Positions 7,940-16,876 of a stretch of DNA of 64,000 nucleotides are shown one piece after another (position 1 is the first letter of the stretch; each line of letters starts with the position of its first letter). The notes under the pieces were generated by a model. It ran no database searches. It worked only from the letters and a program-made list of their open reading frames with translations, and was not told the origin of the DNA. Position numbers and translations under genes: made by a program. This DNA comes from an uncultured Christensenella sp. (GTDB lineage Bacteria > Bacillota > Clostridia > Christensenellales > Pumilibacteraceae): contig CAJTTD010000008.1 of assembly GCA_910579205.1 (NCBI GenBank), forward strand, positions 1 to 64,000, given 5' to 3'.

Positions 7940-10834
7940 TTAAATTGTTTTAGTGCCCATTATAAGCGTGCACTTGCCGCTTACTTCCACAGTTCCTTGC
8001 GTCGAGCTGGGCAGCGACTTGCCGTTTAGTAGATACACTCTCATACCGCTCGTCGATACCGAAACAGGCGCGTCGGTCGGGTTGAACACGCATATGAGCT
8101 TTTGCCCGCTGCTCGACGTGCGCGTAAAGCGGATAACGCCCGACATATCAGTACCCGTAAAATCGCCGTAGCATTTGGTGGGATCGGCGGCAAGCTCGTA
8201 CGAGAAGAACTCGCTGCGGTACGCTTTGCGCACGGCAATAGCTTGCTTGTAATGCGAGTACAGTTCGGCAAACTGTTTTTGCCGCGACCACACTATCTGA
8301 TTGACTTTAGTAGGCGAATTGTACGAGTTGTGGTTGCCGTACTTGGTCCTGCCTATTTCTTCGCCCGCCAAGATAAAGCTTATGCCGCTGCTCATAAGAT
8401 ACGCGGACGATGCGGTCTCGCACATATGCATGTAATAGTCTATGGGTGCGTCGTAGAACAACGGTGTTTCCGTTCCCGCTTTTTTGCCTATCATTTGATC
8501 CCACAGCGTGTAGTTGTCGTGCGCCGCGGCATACGCTACGTTCTGCGTGCCGTTTTTGAGCGCGTACCCGCCGCCAGTTCCGCCGCAACCGCCCTCGAGC
8601 ATTTTCTGCACTTGACCGTATTCGCCGGCATTGCCGTTTATCCAGCCCTGACCGGGGTCGTTGTTGCCGCGTATACCGTCGCGGCCTTTGCCGTTGAACA
8701 CCGCAACACGGTCGGCAAGTTCTTGGGCTTGAAGATTGTAGTTGCTGTCTTGCTTCGTTTTGATCAAGTGGTTTGTCGCTTTGTTGGGCGCATACTTGCC
8801 CGCAGACGCGCCGAGCATGCTTGTAGCATTGACGCGGGCTGTAAAGGAGGGCGGGACATAGTCTTTGCCGTCGCCCGACCACGGCTCGCCGTACATGAGC
8901 AATTTTTTGCCGTTGCCGTTGTCTAAGTTATCGAGCGCATTGCGGATAGCCGTCATAGTGTCGTTGTCGTGCACTCCCATAAGGTCGAATCGGAAGCCGT
9001 CCACATGATATTCGGTAGCCCAATACACAATAGATTCCACTATGTACTTGCGCATCATGGTGCGCTCGCTCGCCGTCTCGTTGCCGCAGCCAGAACCGTT
9101 GGTAAACGATCCGTTTTCGTTGGTGCGGTGGTAATACATGGGCGCGGTATCGTTGAGCGCTTGATTGCTCGTGGCGAAAGTATGGTTGTACACGACGTCC
9201 ATTATAACGCCTATGCCTTCGTTATGGAGCGCCATCACCATTTGTTTGAACTCGTTTACGCGAACATCGCCGCGCGCGGCGTCCGTGGAATACGAGCCTT
9301 CGGGGATATTGTAGTTTTGCGGGTCGTATCCCCAGTTGTACGCGTCCTTGGTATTGTCCGCGACGGACGGATCGCTTTCGTCTACCGTTGCAAAATCGTA
9401 AACAGGATTAAGATGCACATACGTTATGCCGAGGTCTTTCAAATAGCTTATTCCCGTCTTAAGCGTAGGTTCGCCGGGAACGGTGGTATTCTTTTCGGTA
9501 AACGCCAAGTACTTGCCCTTATTTACCATACCAGAATCGGACGACGCGGAAAAGTCTTTTACATGCACTTCCCAAACTATGGGGGTATCCGCGTTGTTTG
9601 CGTTCTTCTTGTATAAATGCGCGTCGTTGCTCCAGCCTACCGGATCGGTAGAGTCAAGATCGACCACCATTGCGCGGTTGCCGTTAGCGCCGCACGCTTT
9701 GGCGTACGGGTCCATCGCTTCCGTTACCGAGCCGTAGTTGTTTACCGAATATGTGTAATAAGTGCCTTTAAGGTCGCCGCTCGATTCCGCTTGCCAAATG
9801 CCGCCCCACTTGCCGCCGACCAAACGCTTTTCCATTATTATCGTGCGAAACGCTTCGCCCTTAGATCCGTCGCGGTAAAGGTTGACCTTTACTTGCGACG
9901 AGAACGGCGCCCACAGTCTGAACGTGGTCTTTTCCGCGGTATACAAAGCGCCCAGCTCGGCGTTTTGCGTATCCACGCTTTCAAACGTGCTTATAAAGTC
10001 CGCATCGTCAATGAACTGCGTTTTGGATATGGACGCGCCCGTAGGGATCTTCCCCACTTTTAGCACGTAATCTGCCGAAAAGTCGAAGTTGGAACCGTTC
10101 AGTTGCGTAAACTTGGCAGTGCCCGAAAACTCGGACGAGCCGCGCTGCGCCGTGGACGTTGCCACTGTGTCTTTTCCGTTTACTATCGTAACCTCTGTTC
10201 CGTTTACGATAGGGCTTGTGGTCTCGAACTCGACCGTTACGTAACTCGAAGTCTTTTGCGTGAATCTCGCTCCCGTAACCTTTTCAAGCGCCATTTTTGC
10301 TCCCTCGATATCCGTAAAAGCTACGGTATCTTTTCTTATATAGTATATGTTCGCATTGTTGCCGTCGGTGAGAGCCGCCGAAAGATCGACGAATACGTCG
10401 GCTGTCTCTTTTTCGTACCTGTTCCAAAACTCGCCCGAGCCGCCCGTGGACTTACAGATGAGCAGTCCCATGGGTATGCCGCTCTTAAGCTTAGCGGTGT
10501 CCGCCTCGTTAAAGTTTACCGTAAACGTCCGCGCCTTGTTGGTAACGGTGCTTCCGCCCGATTCGTAAGACTTTTCAAACTCGGAAGAAACGCCGCTCAC
10601 TTGGTATTCCGTACCCGAGCCGTTCTTTACCCAGAACCAGCCGGCTATGGAATCGTATCCGCTCGTCGGATCGTAAACATGCACCGTTACAGTGCATGCG
10701 CCCTCCGCCGTCGCCGTCGGAACAAACCGACATACGGCGAATACGGAAGCAAACAGCATTACGGTTACCGCTATAAAAACAAGAACGGCATACTTTACAC
10801 GGCGCGCTTTAGCGCTTATTCTGTTATTCACCAT
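7940..10834 (-). CDS. pulA: Secreted type I pullulanase (GH13)
   Basis: Extracellular debranching enzyme cleaving alpha-1,6 bonds in pullulan or branched starch. An N-terminal hydrophobic signal segment ends near ATAEG. It is followed by a PUD/CBM41-like domain (VTVHVYDPTSGYDSIAGWFW), a CBM48-like domain (TTFRLWAPFSSQVKVNLY), then the GH13 barrel. The marker YNWGYDP is present, with region I DVVYNH, region II DGFRFDLMG (nucleophile Asp), region III YGEPW (acid Glu) and region IV AAHDN. About 964 residues with no LPXTG anchor. The ATG at 10834 has an AAGGAGGGG site; an in-frame ATG at 10852 overlaps the upstream stop. Second gene of an operon with the lipoprotein. Confidence 0.93.
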   Translation of the reverse strand: MVNNRISAKARRVKYAVLVFIAVTVMLFASVFAVCRFVPTATAEGACTVTVHVYDPTSGYDSIAGWFWVKNGSGTEYQVSGVSSEFEKSYESGGSTVTNKARTFTVNFNEADTAKLKSGIPMGLLICKSTGGSGEFWNRYEKETADVFVDLSAALTDGNNANIYYIRKDTVAFTDIEGAKMALEKVTGARFTQKTSSYVTVEFETTSPIVNGTEVTIVNGKDTVATSTAQRGSSEFSGTAKFTQLNGSNFDFSADYVLKVGKIPTGASISKTQFIDDADFISTFESVDTQNAELGALYTAEKTTFRLWAPFSSQVKVNLYRDGSKGEAFRTIIMEKRLVGGKWGGIWQAESSGDLKGTYYTYSVNNYGSVTEAMDPYAKACGANGNRAMVVDLDSTDPVGWSNDAHLYKKNANNADTPIVWEVHVKDFSASSDSGMVNKGKYLAFTEKNTTVPGEPTLKTGISYLKDLGITYVHLNPVYDFATVDESDPSVADNTKDAYNWGYDPQNYNIPEGSYSTDAARGDVRVNEFKQMVMALHNEGIGVIMDVVYNHTFATSNQALNDTAPMYYHRTNENGSFTNGSGCGNETASERTMMRKYIVESIVYWATEYHVDGFRFDLMGVHDNDTMTAIRNALDNLDNGNGKKLLMYGEPWSGDGKDYVPPSFTARVNATSMLGASAGKYAPNKATNHLIKTKQDSNYNLQAQELADRVAVFNGKGRDGIRGNNDPGQGWINGNAGEYGQVQKMLEGGCGGTGGGYALKNGTQNVAYAAAHDNYTLWDQMIGKKAGTETPLFYDAPIDYYMHMCETASSAYLMSSGISFILAGEEIGRTKYGNHNSYNSPTKVNQIVWSRQKQFAELYSHYKQAIAVRKAYRSEFFSYELAADPTKCYGDFTGTDMSGVIRFTRTSSSGQKLICVFNPTDAPVSVSTSGMRVYLLNGKSLPSSTQGTVEVSGKCTLIMGTKTI

Positions 10835-10848
10835 ATCCCCTCCTTGCC

Positions 10849-12786
10849 TCATCTGACCGTACCGTCGCTCTTGCCGCAGACAGTGCCGCGGAAATCGGTC
10901 GTTTCTCCGACTTCACCGTCGGACGCCTGCCAACCGACCGCCGTCGATATCGTATGCGTAATGGGCACGCTCAGTTTTTTGCCGTCCGCGGTGGAAGTGC
11001 TCCACGTAAACGAGCCGAAACTCGCCGAGCCTTTTACCACAGTTCCCGCATTGTACGCGACTATGCCGCCGAACTCGTACGCTCCCGCGCCCTTATAATA
11101 GTTGAGCATATTGCTCATGGTGAGCGACGTATAGCTGTTGTCCGACACCGTACCGCTCGGGCGGTTCACTGCTACTATGCCCGCCGCAGTGCGCGCGTTG
11201 TTGTAGTACGAATATCCTTTAAGCTCGCCGCTTTCCCAAATTTCCGACGCGGACACGTCGCCCGACAGCGTGAGCTGCGTTACTCTGTTGCCGCTGACCG
11301 TGCCGTAGTTTTCTACGACTACGCCCGCCATTTCGTAGCACGCTTGAGAGTACAACCCGGTATCCGCTTGAGTGAACTTGCCCGATACCGTGCAATTTCC
11401 TACCGTGCCGTAGTTGTGCAGCGCAATGCCGCAGACAGCGCCGCCCGCCGCCGAATACTCGGCGTGCGATACCGTTACGCCCGTTATAGTGCCGAAGTTC
11501 TTGTTAGCTACGGTAGCTATAGCGGCGTTCAACGGATAATCTTTGTTTTGCAATTCGTTGACGATGTTTGCGCCGTCGAACTTGACGTTCTTTACCGTCG
11601 CGCCGTTAACAATGTTGTCGAAGAGCGCCCAATAACCGCCGTCGTACCGCACGCGAATGCCCGAAAGCGTTTTGCCGTTGCCGTCGAGAACTCCGTAAAA
11701 CGGCTGCGTCAACATGTAGATATTGGATTCTTCGTCGAGCGCCGCAACGGTATCGTAATCGATATCGTTTTCTATACGGTAACGGTTTTTGCGCGTTTTG
11801 CCGTACAGCAGTTCGTAATAGTCTATAGCGCGCAGATCGAAAGGCGTTTTGATAAGATACGGGCTTGACTCGGTGCCTTCGCCGTCTAAATATTTGATAT
11901 TAAGATTTTCCGTAACGGCGTCGCCTATCACAGCGGATTCGGACACGGGGAACACGCCTATCACCAGATTTTTATCGCTCATGTCGTAGCTGGTTTGTTC
12001 CACGCGTGTTACGTTGTAATTGATATCCACTACGCGATATTCCGTCGCGCCGCCCACGGCTTCCCATTTGAGAACGCTGTTTTCCAATACGTACTCTGTA
12101 ATAGGCAGCATGCACAGTCTGTTTTCGGCAAAGCTCACTTTGAGCGCGAGCGCGGCGCTCGATTTAAAGTACACATCGTCGCCTACTGCGCTCAGCTCTA
12201 AGCCGATAATGTTTTGAGTTCTGTAATCGGATAGATCGAACTTTGTAGCGTGGATGTATCCGTCCGAGCCGTCCGAAACGGGCGTGCCGTTTATTTTAAG
12301 CAAATATGCAGTCGCTCCGCTAACGGCATTCCACTCGAGCACGTTGCTTTTAAACGACTTTATCTCGGGGCTTTTCAAAGCATATCCCTCCGCGTTGTAT
12401 GTAATAGTTGTCTGATCGGAATCGGCATACCCCTCCGCCTTGGCGACGAGCGTCATGCGGAATGTCCCGTCGAGCGGCAAAGTAAAACCTATCTGCGTGC
12501 GCATGTCTACAGACGTCGCGCCGACAGAAGTCTTAAATCCGTTTACCGTAAGAGCATAGAACTCCGCGTTTTCCACCGCGTCCCAACCGATCGCGAATGT
12601 GGAAATATCATAATCCACCTTGATAGAGCTGCCGTCTACTGCAGCGAGCTTTTGTAAATGCGTATTGTCGTCTCCGCCTCCGCCCGTCTCTATCACCACG
12701 CCTTTACGACATGCGACAAAGCCGAACGCACACAATACTACAGCCGCCGTGATAAGAAGCAACTTGCCAAAAAACTTTTTCATCAT
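10849..12786 (-). CDS. GLUG-repeat lipoprotein beside pullulanase
   Basis: A surface lipoprotein of about 645 residues. The signal peptide ends in a lipobox (FVAC, Cys26). Residues 40-300 contain three Ig/fibronectin-like strands rich in the pattern W-x-AV-x-NAEFYALTVNG. From about residue 310 comes a beta-helical part with GLUG-type repeats (NYGTVGNCTVSG, NYGTVSGNRVT), as found in adhesins and peptidase-associated surface proteins. Being first in the operon with a secreted pullulanase suggests glycan or starch binding at the cell surface; this is inference. Start is 12786 or the adjacent ATG at 12783, which has better spacing from the AAAGGGG site. Confidence 0.8.
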   Translation of the reverse strand: MMKKFFGKLLLITAAVVLCAFGFVACRKGVVIETGGGGDDNTHLQKLAAVDGSSIKVDYDISTFAIGWDAVENAEFYALTVNGFKTSVGATSVDMRTQIGFTLPLDGTFRMTLVAKAEGYADSDQTTITYNAEGYALKSPEIKSFKSNVLEWNAVSGATAYLLKINGTPVSDGSDGYIHATKFDLSDYRTQNIIGLELSAVGDDVYFKSSAALALKVSFAENRLCMLPITEYVLENSVLKWEAVGGATEYRVVDINYNVTRVEQTSYDMSDKNLVIGVFPVSESAVIGDAVTENLNIKYLDGEGTESSPYLIKTPFDLRAIDYYELLYGKTRKNRYRIENDIDYDTVAALDEESNIYMLTQPFYGVLDGNGKTLSGIRVRYDGGYWALFDNIVNGATVKNVKFDGANIVNELQNKDYPLNAAIATVANKNFGTITGVTVSHAEYSAAGGAVCGIALHNYGTVGNCTVSGKFTQADTGLYSQACYEMAGVVVENYGTVSGNRVTQLTLSGDVSASEIWESGELKGYSYYNNARTAAGIVAVNRPSGTVSDNSYTSLTMSNMLNYYKGAGAYEFGGIVAYNAGTVVKGSASFGSFTWSTSTADGKKLSVPITHTISTAVGWQASDGEVGETTDFRGTVCGKSDGTVR

Positions 12787-12810
12787 ATCCCCTTTTTAAC
12801 AAGCTAATAC

Positions 12811-12840
12811 ATTCTAACATGCGGACGGCGCAGTTGTCAA
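12811..12840 (-). promoter_or_regulatory. Promoter of lipoprotein-pulA operon
   Basis: Minus-strand TTGACA (12840-12835), 18-base spacer, TAGAAT (12816-12811). Confidence 0.7.
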
Positions 12841-12966
12841 TAGTTTTTTGAAAAATTCGACCGCATACGGCTTTATGCGCATTAGTACGCGATATCCGTC
12901 TTATACGATCGCATGCCGAATACAATATTACAGCGGATAGGACATGTCCGCTTTGACGGAGGACGC

Positions 12967-13992
12967 ATGAACGCACTGACAGCAGTCGCTGCGATCGCCG
13001 AATTGATATCGGGCATGGGTATATTTATAGTCGCATGCTCCATGCTATGCGACAACTTACGCTCGCTCGGCGGAAGCAAGGCGTTTTCGTTGCTTTCCGC
13101 CGCATCCGAACGCAAGATCGTAAACGTAGGCATAGGCGCGGCGGTAACTGCGGTGCTGCAAAGCTCGAGCGCAGTAACCGTAGCAGTGATAGGTGCGGTA
13201 GACGCGGGAGCAATGACGCTGACGCAAGCCGCGGGAATAGTGTACGGCGCGAATATAGGAACTACGGTTACCGGTTTTTTGGTCGCGCTCGGCTCGTTCG
13301 GCGGCGGCGGTATTTCCGCAATGACCGTTTTCGCTTCTCTTACCTTGGTAGGCGCGGCAATATCGGCATTTTGCCGAAGCGAAAGCAAAAAGCACGCGGG
13401 CGGCGCGATCGCGGGATTCGGAATGATATTCGCGGGTCTGTCGGTCATGAGCGGAGCAATGAACGGGTTTGCGCAGTCGGACGCGGCGCGGACTTTTTTG
13501 ACCGTGTTCGATTCGCCGCTGCCGCTCGTATTTATAGGCTGTCTTGCCACAGCGGTCATACAGAGCTCGTCCGCAATGACTTGCATGGTAATAACCTCTA
13601 TGGCGGCGGGGCTTGTAACGCTCGACCAAGGCATTTACATAACGATAGGCGCAAACGTCGGCACTTGCGCGACAGCTCTCCTCGCCGCAGCGCCCGCCGG
13701 CAAAAACGCCAAACGCGTCGCGCTTTTGCACCTTATTTTCAACTTGGGCGGAGCGGCGATATTTGTGGCGGCGGGGCTTATACTCCGCATTTTCGGCATA
13801 GAATACGGCGCGATCATGACAGCCGTCGCGCCGTACTCGCCGCAAATGCAGCTTGCGGCGTTCAATATAATATTCAATCTCGCGACAGTGGCGGCTGCGT
13901 TGCCCGCGACCGACGCTTTGGTAAAACTTACTACAAAGCTCGCGCCCGAAGCACACAGACGGCGACGCGCGCGCAAAAAACAGACCGACTAA
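12967..13992 (+). CDS. Na/Pi cotransporter family protein
   Basis: A membrane protein of 341 residues in the sodium-phosphate cotransporter family (NptA/PF02690 type). It has the inverted duplicated core with two QSSSA motifs (AVTAVLQSSSAVTVAVIG and TAVIQSSSAMTCMVI), each followed by a GANIGTT/GANVGTC motif. Unlike the paralogue at 44886 it has no PhoU domain, ending in a basic tail (RRRRARKKQ). The ATG at 12967 is chosen for its GGAGGACGC site; the frame is open from 12913. The last two bases of its TAA lie inside the TAG of the convergent downstream gene. Confidence 0.88.
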   Translation: MNALTAVAAIAELISGMGIFIVACSMLCDNLRSLGGSKAFSLLSAASERKIVNVGIGAAVTAVLQSSSAVTVAVIGAVDAGAMTLTQAAGIVYGANIGTTVTGFLVALGSFGGGGISAMTVFASLTLVGAAISAFCRSESKKHAGGAIAGFGMIFAGLSVMSGAMNGFAQSDAARTFLTVFDSPLPLVFIGCLATAVIQSSSAMTCMVITSMAAGLVTLDQGIYITIGANVGTCATALLAAAPAGKNAKRVALLHLIFNLGGAAIFVAAGLILRIFGIEYGAIMTAVAPYSPQMQLAAFNIIFNLATVAAALPATDALVKLTTKLAPEAHRRRRARKKQTD

Positions 13993-14963
13993 TTTTGATA
14001 ATTTATGCGAGGTTCGGTAAGCATGGGATATCGCACTATCGCACTGCCTTCGAGATCTACTCTGTGCATGTCTACGCATGTGATCGCGCTGTTTCCGTAG
14101 CTCTTATAGTAGTAAAGTCCTTTATCGGCGTTGCAGCACGACGTATAAACGGTGCGCTCGTTTTTTCCGCTTTCCGTTATACAGCATCCGTCCGTCTGTT
14201 CTACCGCGCCGAGTATGTGAAAAAACTGCGCCACGCTGTCCGCTTCCCTATCGAATTTGGCCGCGTTGAGTTTGGTAAACGCCGCGCGCACAAATCGGGA
14301 TTGCGACGACAGATCGCCGGGCAGCCCCATAGCGCCCATGCCGTGGCAGTACGGCTTGAGATCCAAGCTCTTGCAAAAACTGTTTACCGGCGGCTTGGCG
14401 GACAGCGTCATGTAATTGTTCAACGCAAACGTCTGCACGGGGAATATCGGGTTGTTTGTAAGCACTCCCGCGCAGTTATCGTAAACGTGCAATCCGTCCG
14501 CCGTGGACTCTACAGTTATCGCTTCCGCTTTGTCGGCTATTATCCAATGCAGCCTTGCAACTGGCAAGTCTTTGTTAAACGGCGTGTCCGTCAAGTTTAC
14601 GCGCTCGAGCGCGCGCCGCACTTGCGACACGGTTGCGCAAGTGCCGAGCAGCCACGGGATAAACTCGTACACCGCGATATTGCATGCGCCTTCCCGCTTG
14701 CAAAAGAACTCGGCGTTGCCCACAAAATTAAGTCCCGCCATGCACAATCCCTTATCGTTTACAGCGTCGTAATACAGCGGATATCCGTCTTGCACCGTCG
14801 CCGCGCCTATCATCGCGTTGTGCGCGCACAGCGGGCGTTCGTAGCGCATGTCGAAATACTTTCTGCGCGGCGTTATCACTATCTCCTCGCTGTAAGAACA
14901 CTCGTTGTCCAAAGTCCGTCCGAAATAAAAATCTTTACCTAAATAAGTGGTTGCGGTACACAT
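13989..14963 (-). CDS. Choloylglycine/penicillin V acylase family hydrolase
   Basis: An N-terminal nucleophile hydrolase of the bile salt hydrolase / penicillin V acylase family (324 residues, family 320-340). Removing the start Met exposes the catalytic Cys2 (MCTATTYLG). The other expected residues are present: Arg16 and Asp19 in GRTLDNE, an Asn in LTNNP and an Arg in SSQSRFVRAAF. The FGRTLD and LTNNPIF signatures are typical of the Gram-positive bile salt hydrolase group, but substrate cannot be assigned by eye. The ATG at 14963 is fixed by the GAGGAGGGAG site and by the need for Cys2; the frame extends to 15014. It is convergent with the Na/Pi transporter. Confidence 0.9.
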   Translation of the reverse strand: MCTATTYLGKDFYFGRTLDNECSYSEEIVITPRRKYFDMRYERPLCAHNAMIGAATVQDGYPLYYDAVNDKGLCMAGLNFVGNAEFFCKREGACNIAVYEFIPWLLGTCATVSQVRRALERVNLTDTPFNKDLPVARLHWIIADKAEAITVESTADGLHVYDNCAGVLTNNPIFPVQTFALNNYMTLSAKPPVNSFCKSLDLKPYCHGMGAMGLPGDLSSQSRFVRAAFTKLNAAKFDREADSVAQFFHILGAVEQTDGCCITESGKNERTVYTSCCNADKGLYYYKSYGNSAITCVDMHRVDLEGSAIVRYPMLTEPRINYQN

Positions 14964-15105
14964 ACTCCCTCCTCGACCGCGGCAAACGTCTTGCCCGATA
15001 TCCGTCGGTCGCATATATTATATGCATTTGCGGCAAAAACCGTCGCGATCTTCGGCAAAATTGCAATACCGACGCAAACGCTATGCAAAATTTTACGCTA
15101 ATCGG

Positions 15106-15144
15106 TGCAAAAGCTTTTGCAAATCGCAAAGTATGAGGTATAAT
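15106..15144 (+). promoter_or_regulatory. Ferritin promoter with 16-base palindrome
   Basis: A TATAAT at 15139-15144 has TTGCAA 16 bases upstream. The -35 overlaps a perfect 16-base palindrome, TGCAAAAGCTTTTGCA (15106-15121), which could be a repressor site. Operator function is inference. Confidence 0.6.
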
Positions 15145-15168
15145 ACATAAAACGACTCGGAGGAATAT

Positions 15169-15687
15169 ATGTTAAACGAAAAAATCGCCAAGCTCATAAA
15201 CGAGCAGATAAACAAAGAACTGTACTCGGCATATTTGTACTTGGACTTTGCAAACTATTACGCAGACGCAGGTCTTGACGGATTCGCGCATTGGTACGAG
15301 ATACAAGCGCGCGAAGAAAGCGACCACGCGCTCATGATGCGCCGCTACCTCATAGACAACGGCTTGCGCGTAACGTTCGACGCGATAGCAAAACCCGACA
15401 AGAAATTCGCAGACAACATTGCGCCGCTCAAAGCGGGCTTGGAACACGAGCAGTATGTTACGAGCCTCATAAACACCATATACGGCGAAGCTTTTGCCAT
15501 AAAAGATTTTAAGACAATGCAATTCCTCGATTGGTTCATAAAAGAACAAGGCGAAGAGGAAAAGAACGCCGAAGATCTTCTCAAAAAAATGGAAGTATTC
15601 GGCACGGACAGCAAAGGTCTTTACGCGCTCAATCAAGAACTCGCCGCGCGCGTATACACGCCTTCGCAAACGGGACCGCAAACCTAA
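15169..15687 (+). CDS. ftnA: Ferritin (non-haem)
   Basis: Cytosolic iron-storage protein of 172 residues, expected to form a 24-subunit cage that oxidises ferrous iron at a di-iron centre. The ferroxidase residues align by number with E. coli FtnA: E17, E50, H53, E94, Q127 and E130. The four-helix bundle sequence is typical throughout. The ATG follows a CGGAGGA site. It is monocistronic, with its own promoter and terminator. Confidence 0.96.
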   Translation: MLNEKIAKLINEQINKELYSAYLYLDFANYYADAGLDGFAHWYEIQAREESDHALMMRRYLIDNGLRVTFDAIAKPDKKFADNIAPLKAGLEHEQYVTSLINTIYGEAFAIKDFKTMQFLDWFIKEQGEEEKNAEDLLKKMEVFGTDSKGLYALNQELAARVYTPSQTGPQT

Positions 15688-15710
15688 TATATATACTATA
15701 TTATTAATGG

Positions 15711-15738
15711 AAAGCCGCGACGTACAGCCGCGGCTTTT
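15711..15738 (+). terminator. Ferritin terminator
   Basis: AAAGCCGCG and CGCGGCTTT arms around a nine-base loop, then a T-rich stretch. Confidence 0.8.
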
Positions 15739-15804
15739 ATATTCCGAATCGATGTCGGCGTATCACCTTTTTAGCAGAACGGAGCTGTAAGCGCTCATTT
15801 AACT

Positions 15805-16680
15805 CTATTGCATATCGTCAACAGTCTTTTCTATGATACGACAGTATACTATAACGACGACCGTCAATATTATATAAACGGAAAATAGAGTGAGACAAAG
15901 CATATCCAACCATAACATGCACGCTGTAAACAATATCAACGACCAGCCCGAAAAAAGATAACAAGCAAGAGCGTTCGCCTTTTTCCATAAAATAGGCGAC
16001 GCCAATGTCTTAGTCGTTCTAACGCCCATAATTTTGTTTGGCTTGTTGATCTTAGGGTGCATCGCCGCCGAAACGCACATTATAAACGCGCAACAAACGC
16101 AAGAACAAAACGACAGTACATTATTCAGATAATTCGCGTATAAAACGATGATAAAAATCAAATAAGCCGTCTGCATAGTCAATATGACGCCGTGCGCTAT
16201 ATATGCCGCTTTTTTATCGCCCGCCTTTTTAAATATTAAAAAAGATATCACGTCGATAGAAAGCAACACTGCGACCGTAACGAGATGTATAAAGGTCTCA
16301 TCTTTACTGCCGTATCTATCGACTTTGCCGTCGGTCCAATGCGCGGGTATGACCGTCGGCAAAAACCGCCATACAGCCAAGATCGCAAACGCTATAAATA
16401 TAGCCGCGAGTACGTTTACAGCAAATAATATCGAATTGCATTTAGCCGAACTTTCGTGTTTGCCGTCGCCGCGGCTATCGACGCTCTTTCCGTTATCCAA
16501 AAGCGCGTCTACCGACACGTCCAAAAGCTCGCTTATTTTGAGCAGCGTCTGGAGATCGGGTTGCGTAACCCCCTTTTCCCACTTAGACACGCACTGCCGC
16601 GTAACGTATAGTTTTTCGGCAATATCATTTTGCGAATAACCCTTTTCCATTCTCCGCTTTTTGAAATTTTCACCGAACAT
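15805..16680 (-). CDS. XRE-family HTH fused to SdpI/DUF1648-like membrane domain
   Basis: A 291-residue membrane-bound regulator. Residues 1-65 form a Cro/C1-type helix-turn-helix (GYSQNDIAEKLYVTRQCVSKWE). After a linker come five or six transmembrane segments, with a DUF1648 signature (PTVIPAHWTDGKVDRYGSK) and the SdpI-like segment that follows (KIMGVRTTKTL). SdpI is the immunity protein and signal transducer for the SdpC toxin in Bacillus; here the sensor and DNA-binding parts are in one chain, so membrane signals might release the HTH directly (inference). The ATG at 16680 has a GGAGG site. An operator-like dyad overlaps its promoter. Confidence 0.8.
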   Translation of the reverse strand: MFGENFKKRRMEKGYSQNDIAEKLYVTRQCVSKWEKGVTQPDLQTLLKISELLDVSVDALLDNGKSVDSRGDGKHESSAKCNSILFAVNVLAAIFIAFAILAVWRFLPTVIPAHWTDGKVDRYGSKDETFIHLVTVAVLLSIDVISFLIFKKAGDKKAAYIAHGVILTMQTAYLIFIIVLYANYLNNVLSFCSCVCCAFIMCVSAAMHPKINKPNKIMGVRTTKTLASPILWKKANALACYLFSGWSLILFTACMLWLDMLCLTLFSVYIILTVVVIVYCRIIEKTVDDMQ

Positions 16681-16693
16681 GACATGCCTCCGA

Positions 16694-16726
16694 ATACAGT
16701 ATAACATTCTGTATCCATAATGTAAA
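16694..16726 (-). promoter_or_regulatory. Promoter and dyad operator of the HTH-SdpI gene
   Basis: Minus-strand TTTACA (16726-16721), 17-base spacer, TATACT (16703-16698). An inverted repeat ATACAG-N9-CTGTAT (16694-16714) covers the -10 and start region. That is the expected position for autorepression by the XRE protein. Confidence 0.6.
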
Positions 16727-16798
16727 TATCCTATTTGTAACCGATTTGTTGCGGCGCGGTCAATGCGATATACAAACGACCGACTTATCTATAAATTT

Positions 16799-16836
16799 AA
16801 ACGCGGTTTGGAACTTTCGCCCAAAACCGCGTTTTT
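16799..16836 (-). terminator. Terminator after ypeB
   Basis: AAACGCGGTTT and its complement around a 13-base loop, about 40 bases downstream of the ypeB stop on the minus strand; it could act in both directions. Confidence 0.65.
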
Positions 16837-16876
16837 ATGCCGATCGCGTTTATCGCTCATTATCTGAACGATAAAC

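Noticed and set aside
8102..11868. Plus-strand open frames opposite the pullulanase and lipoprotein genes.
   Set aside because: No ribosome sites or recognisable motifs; the reverse strand encodes complete proteins.
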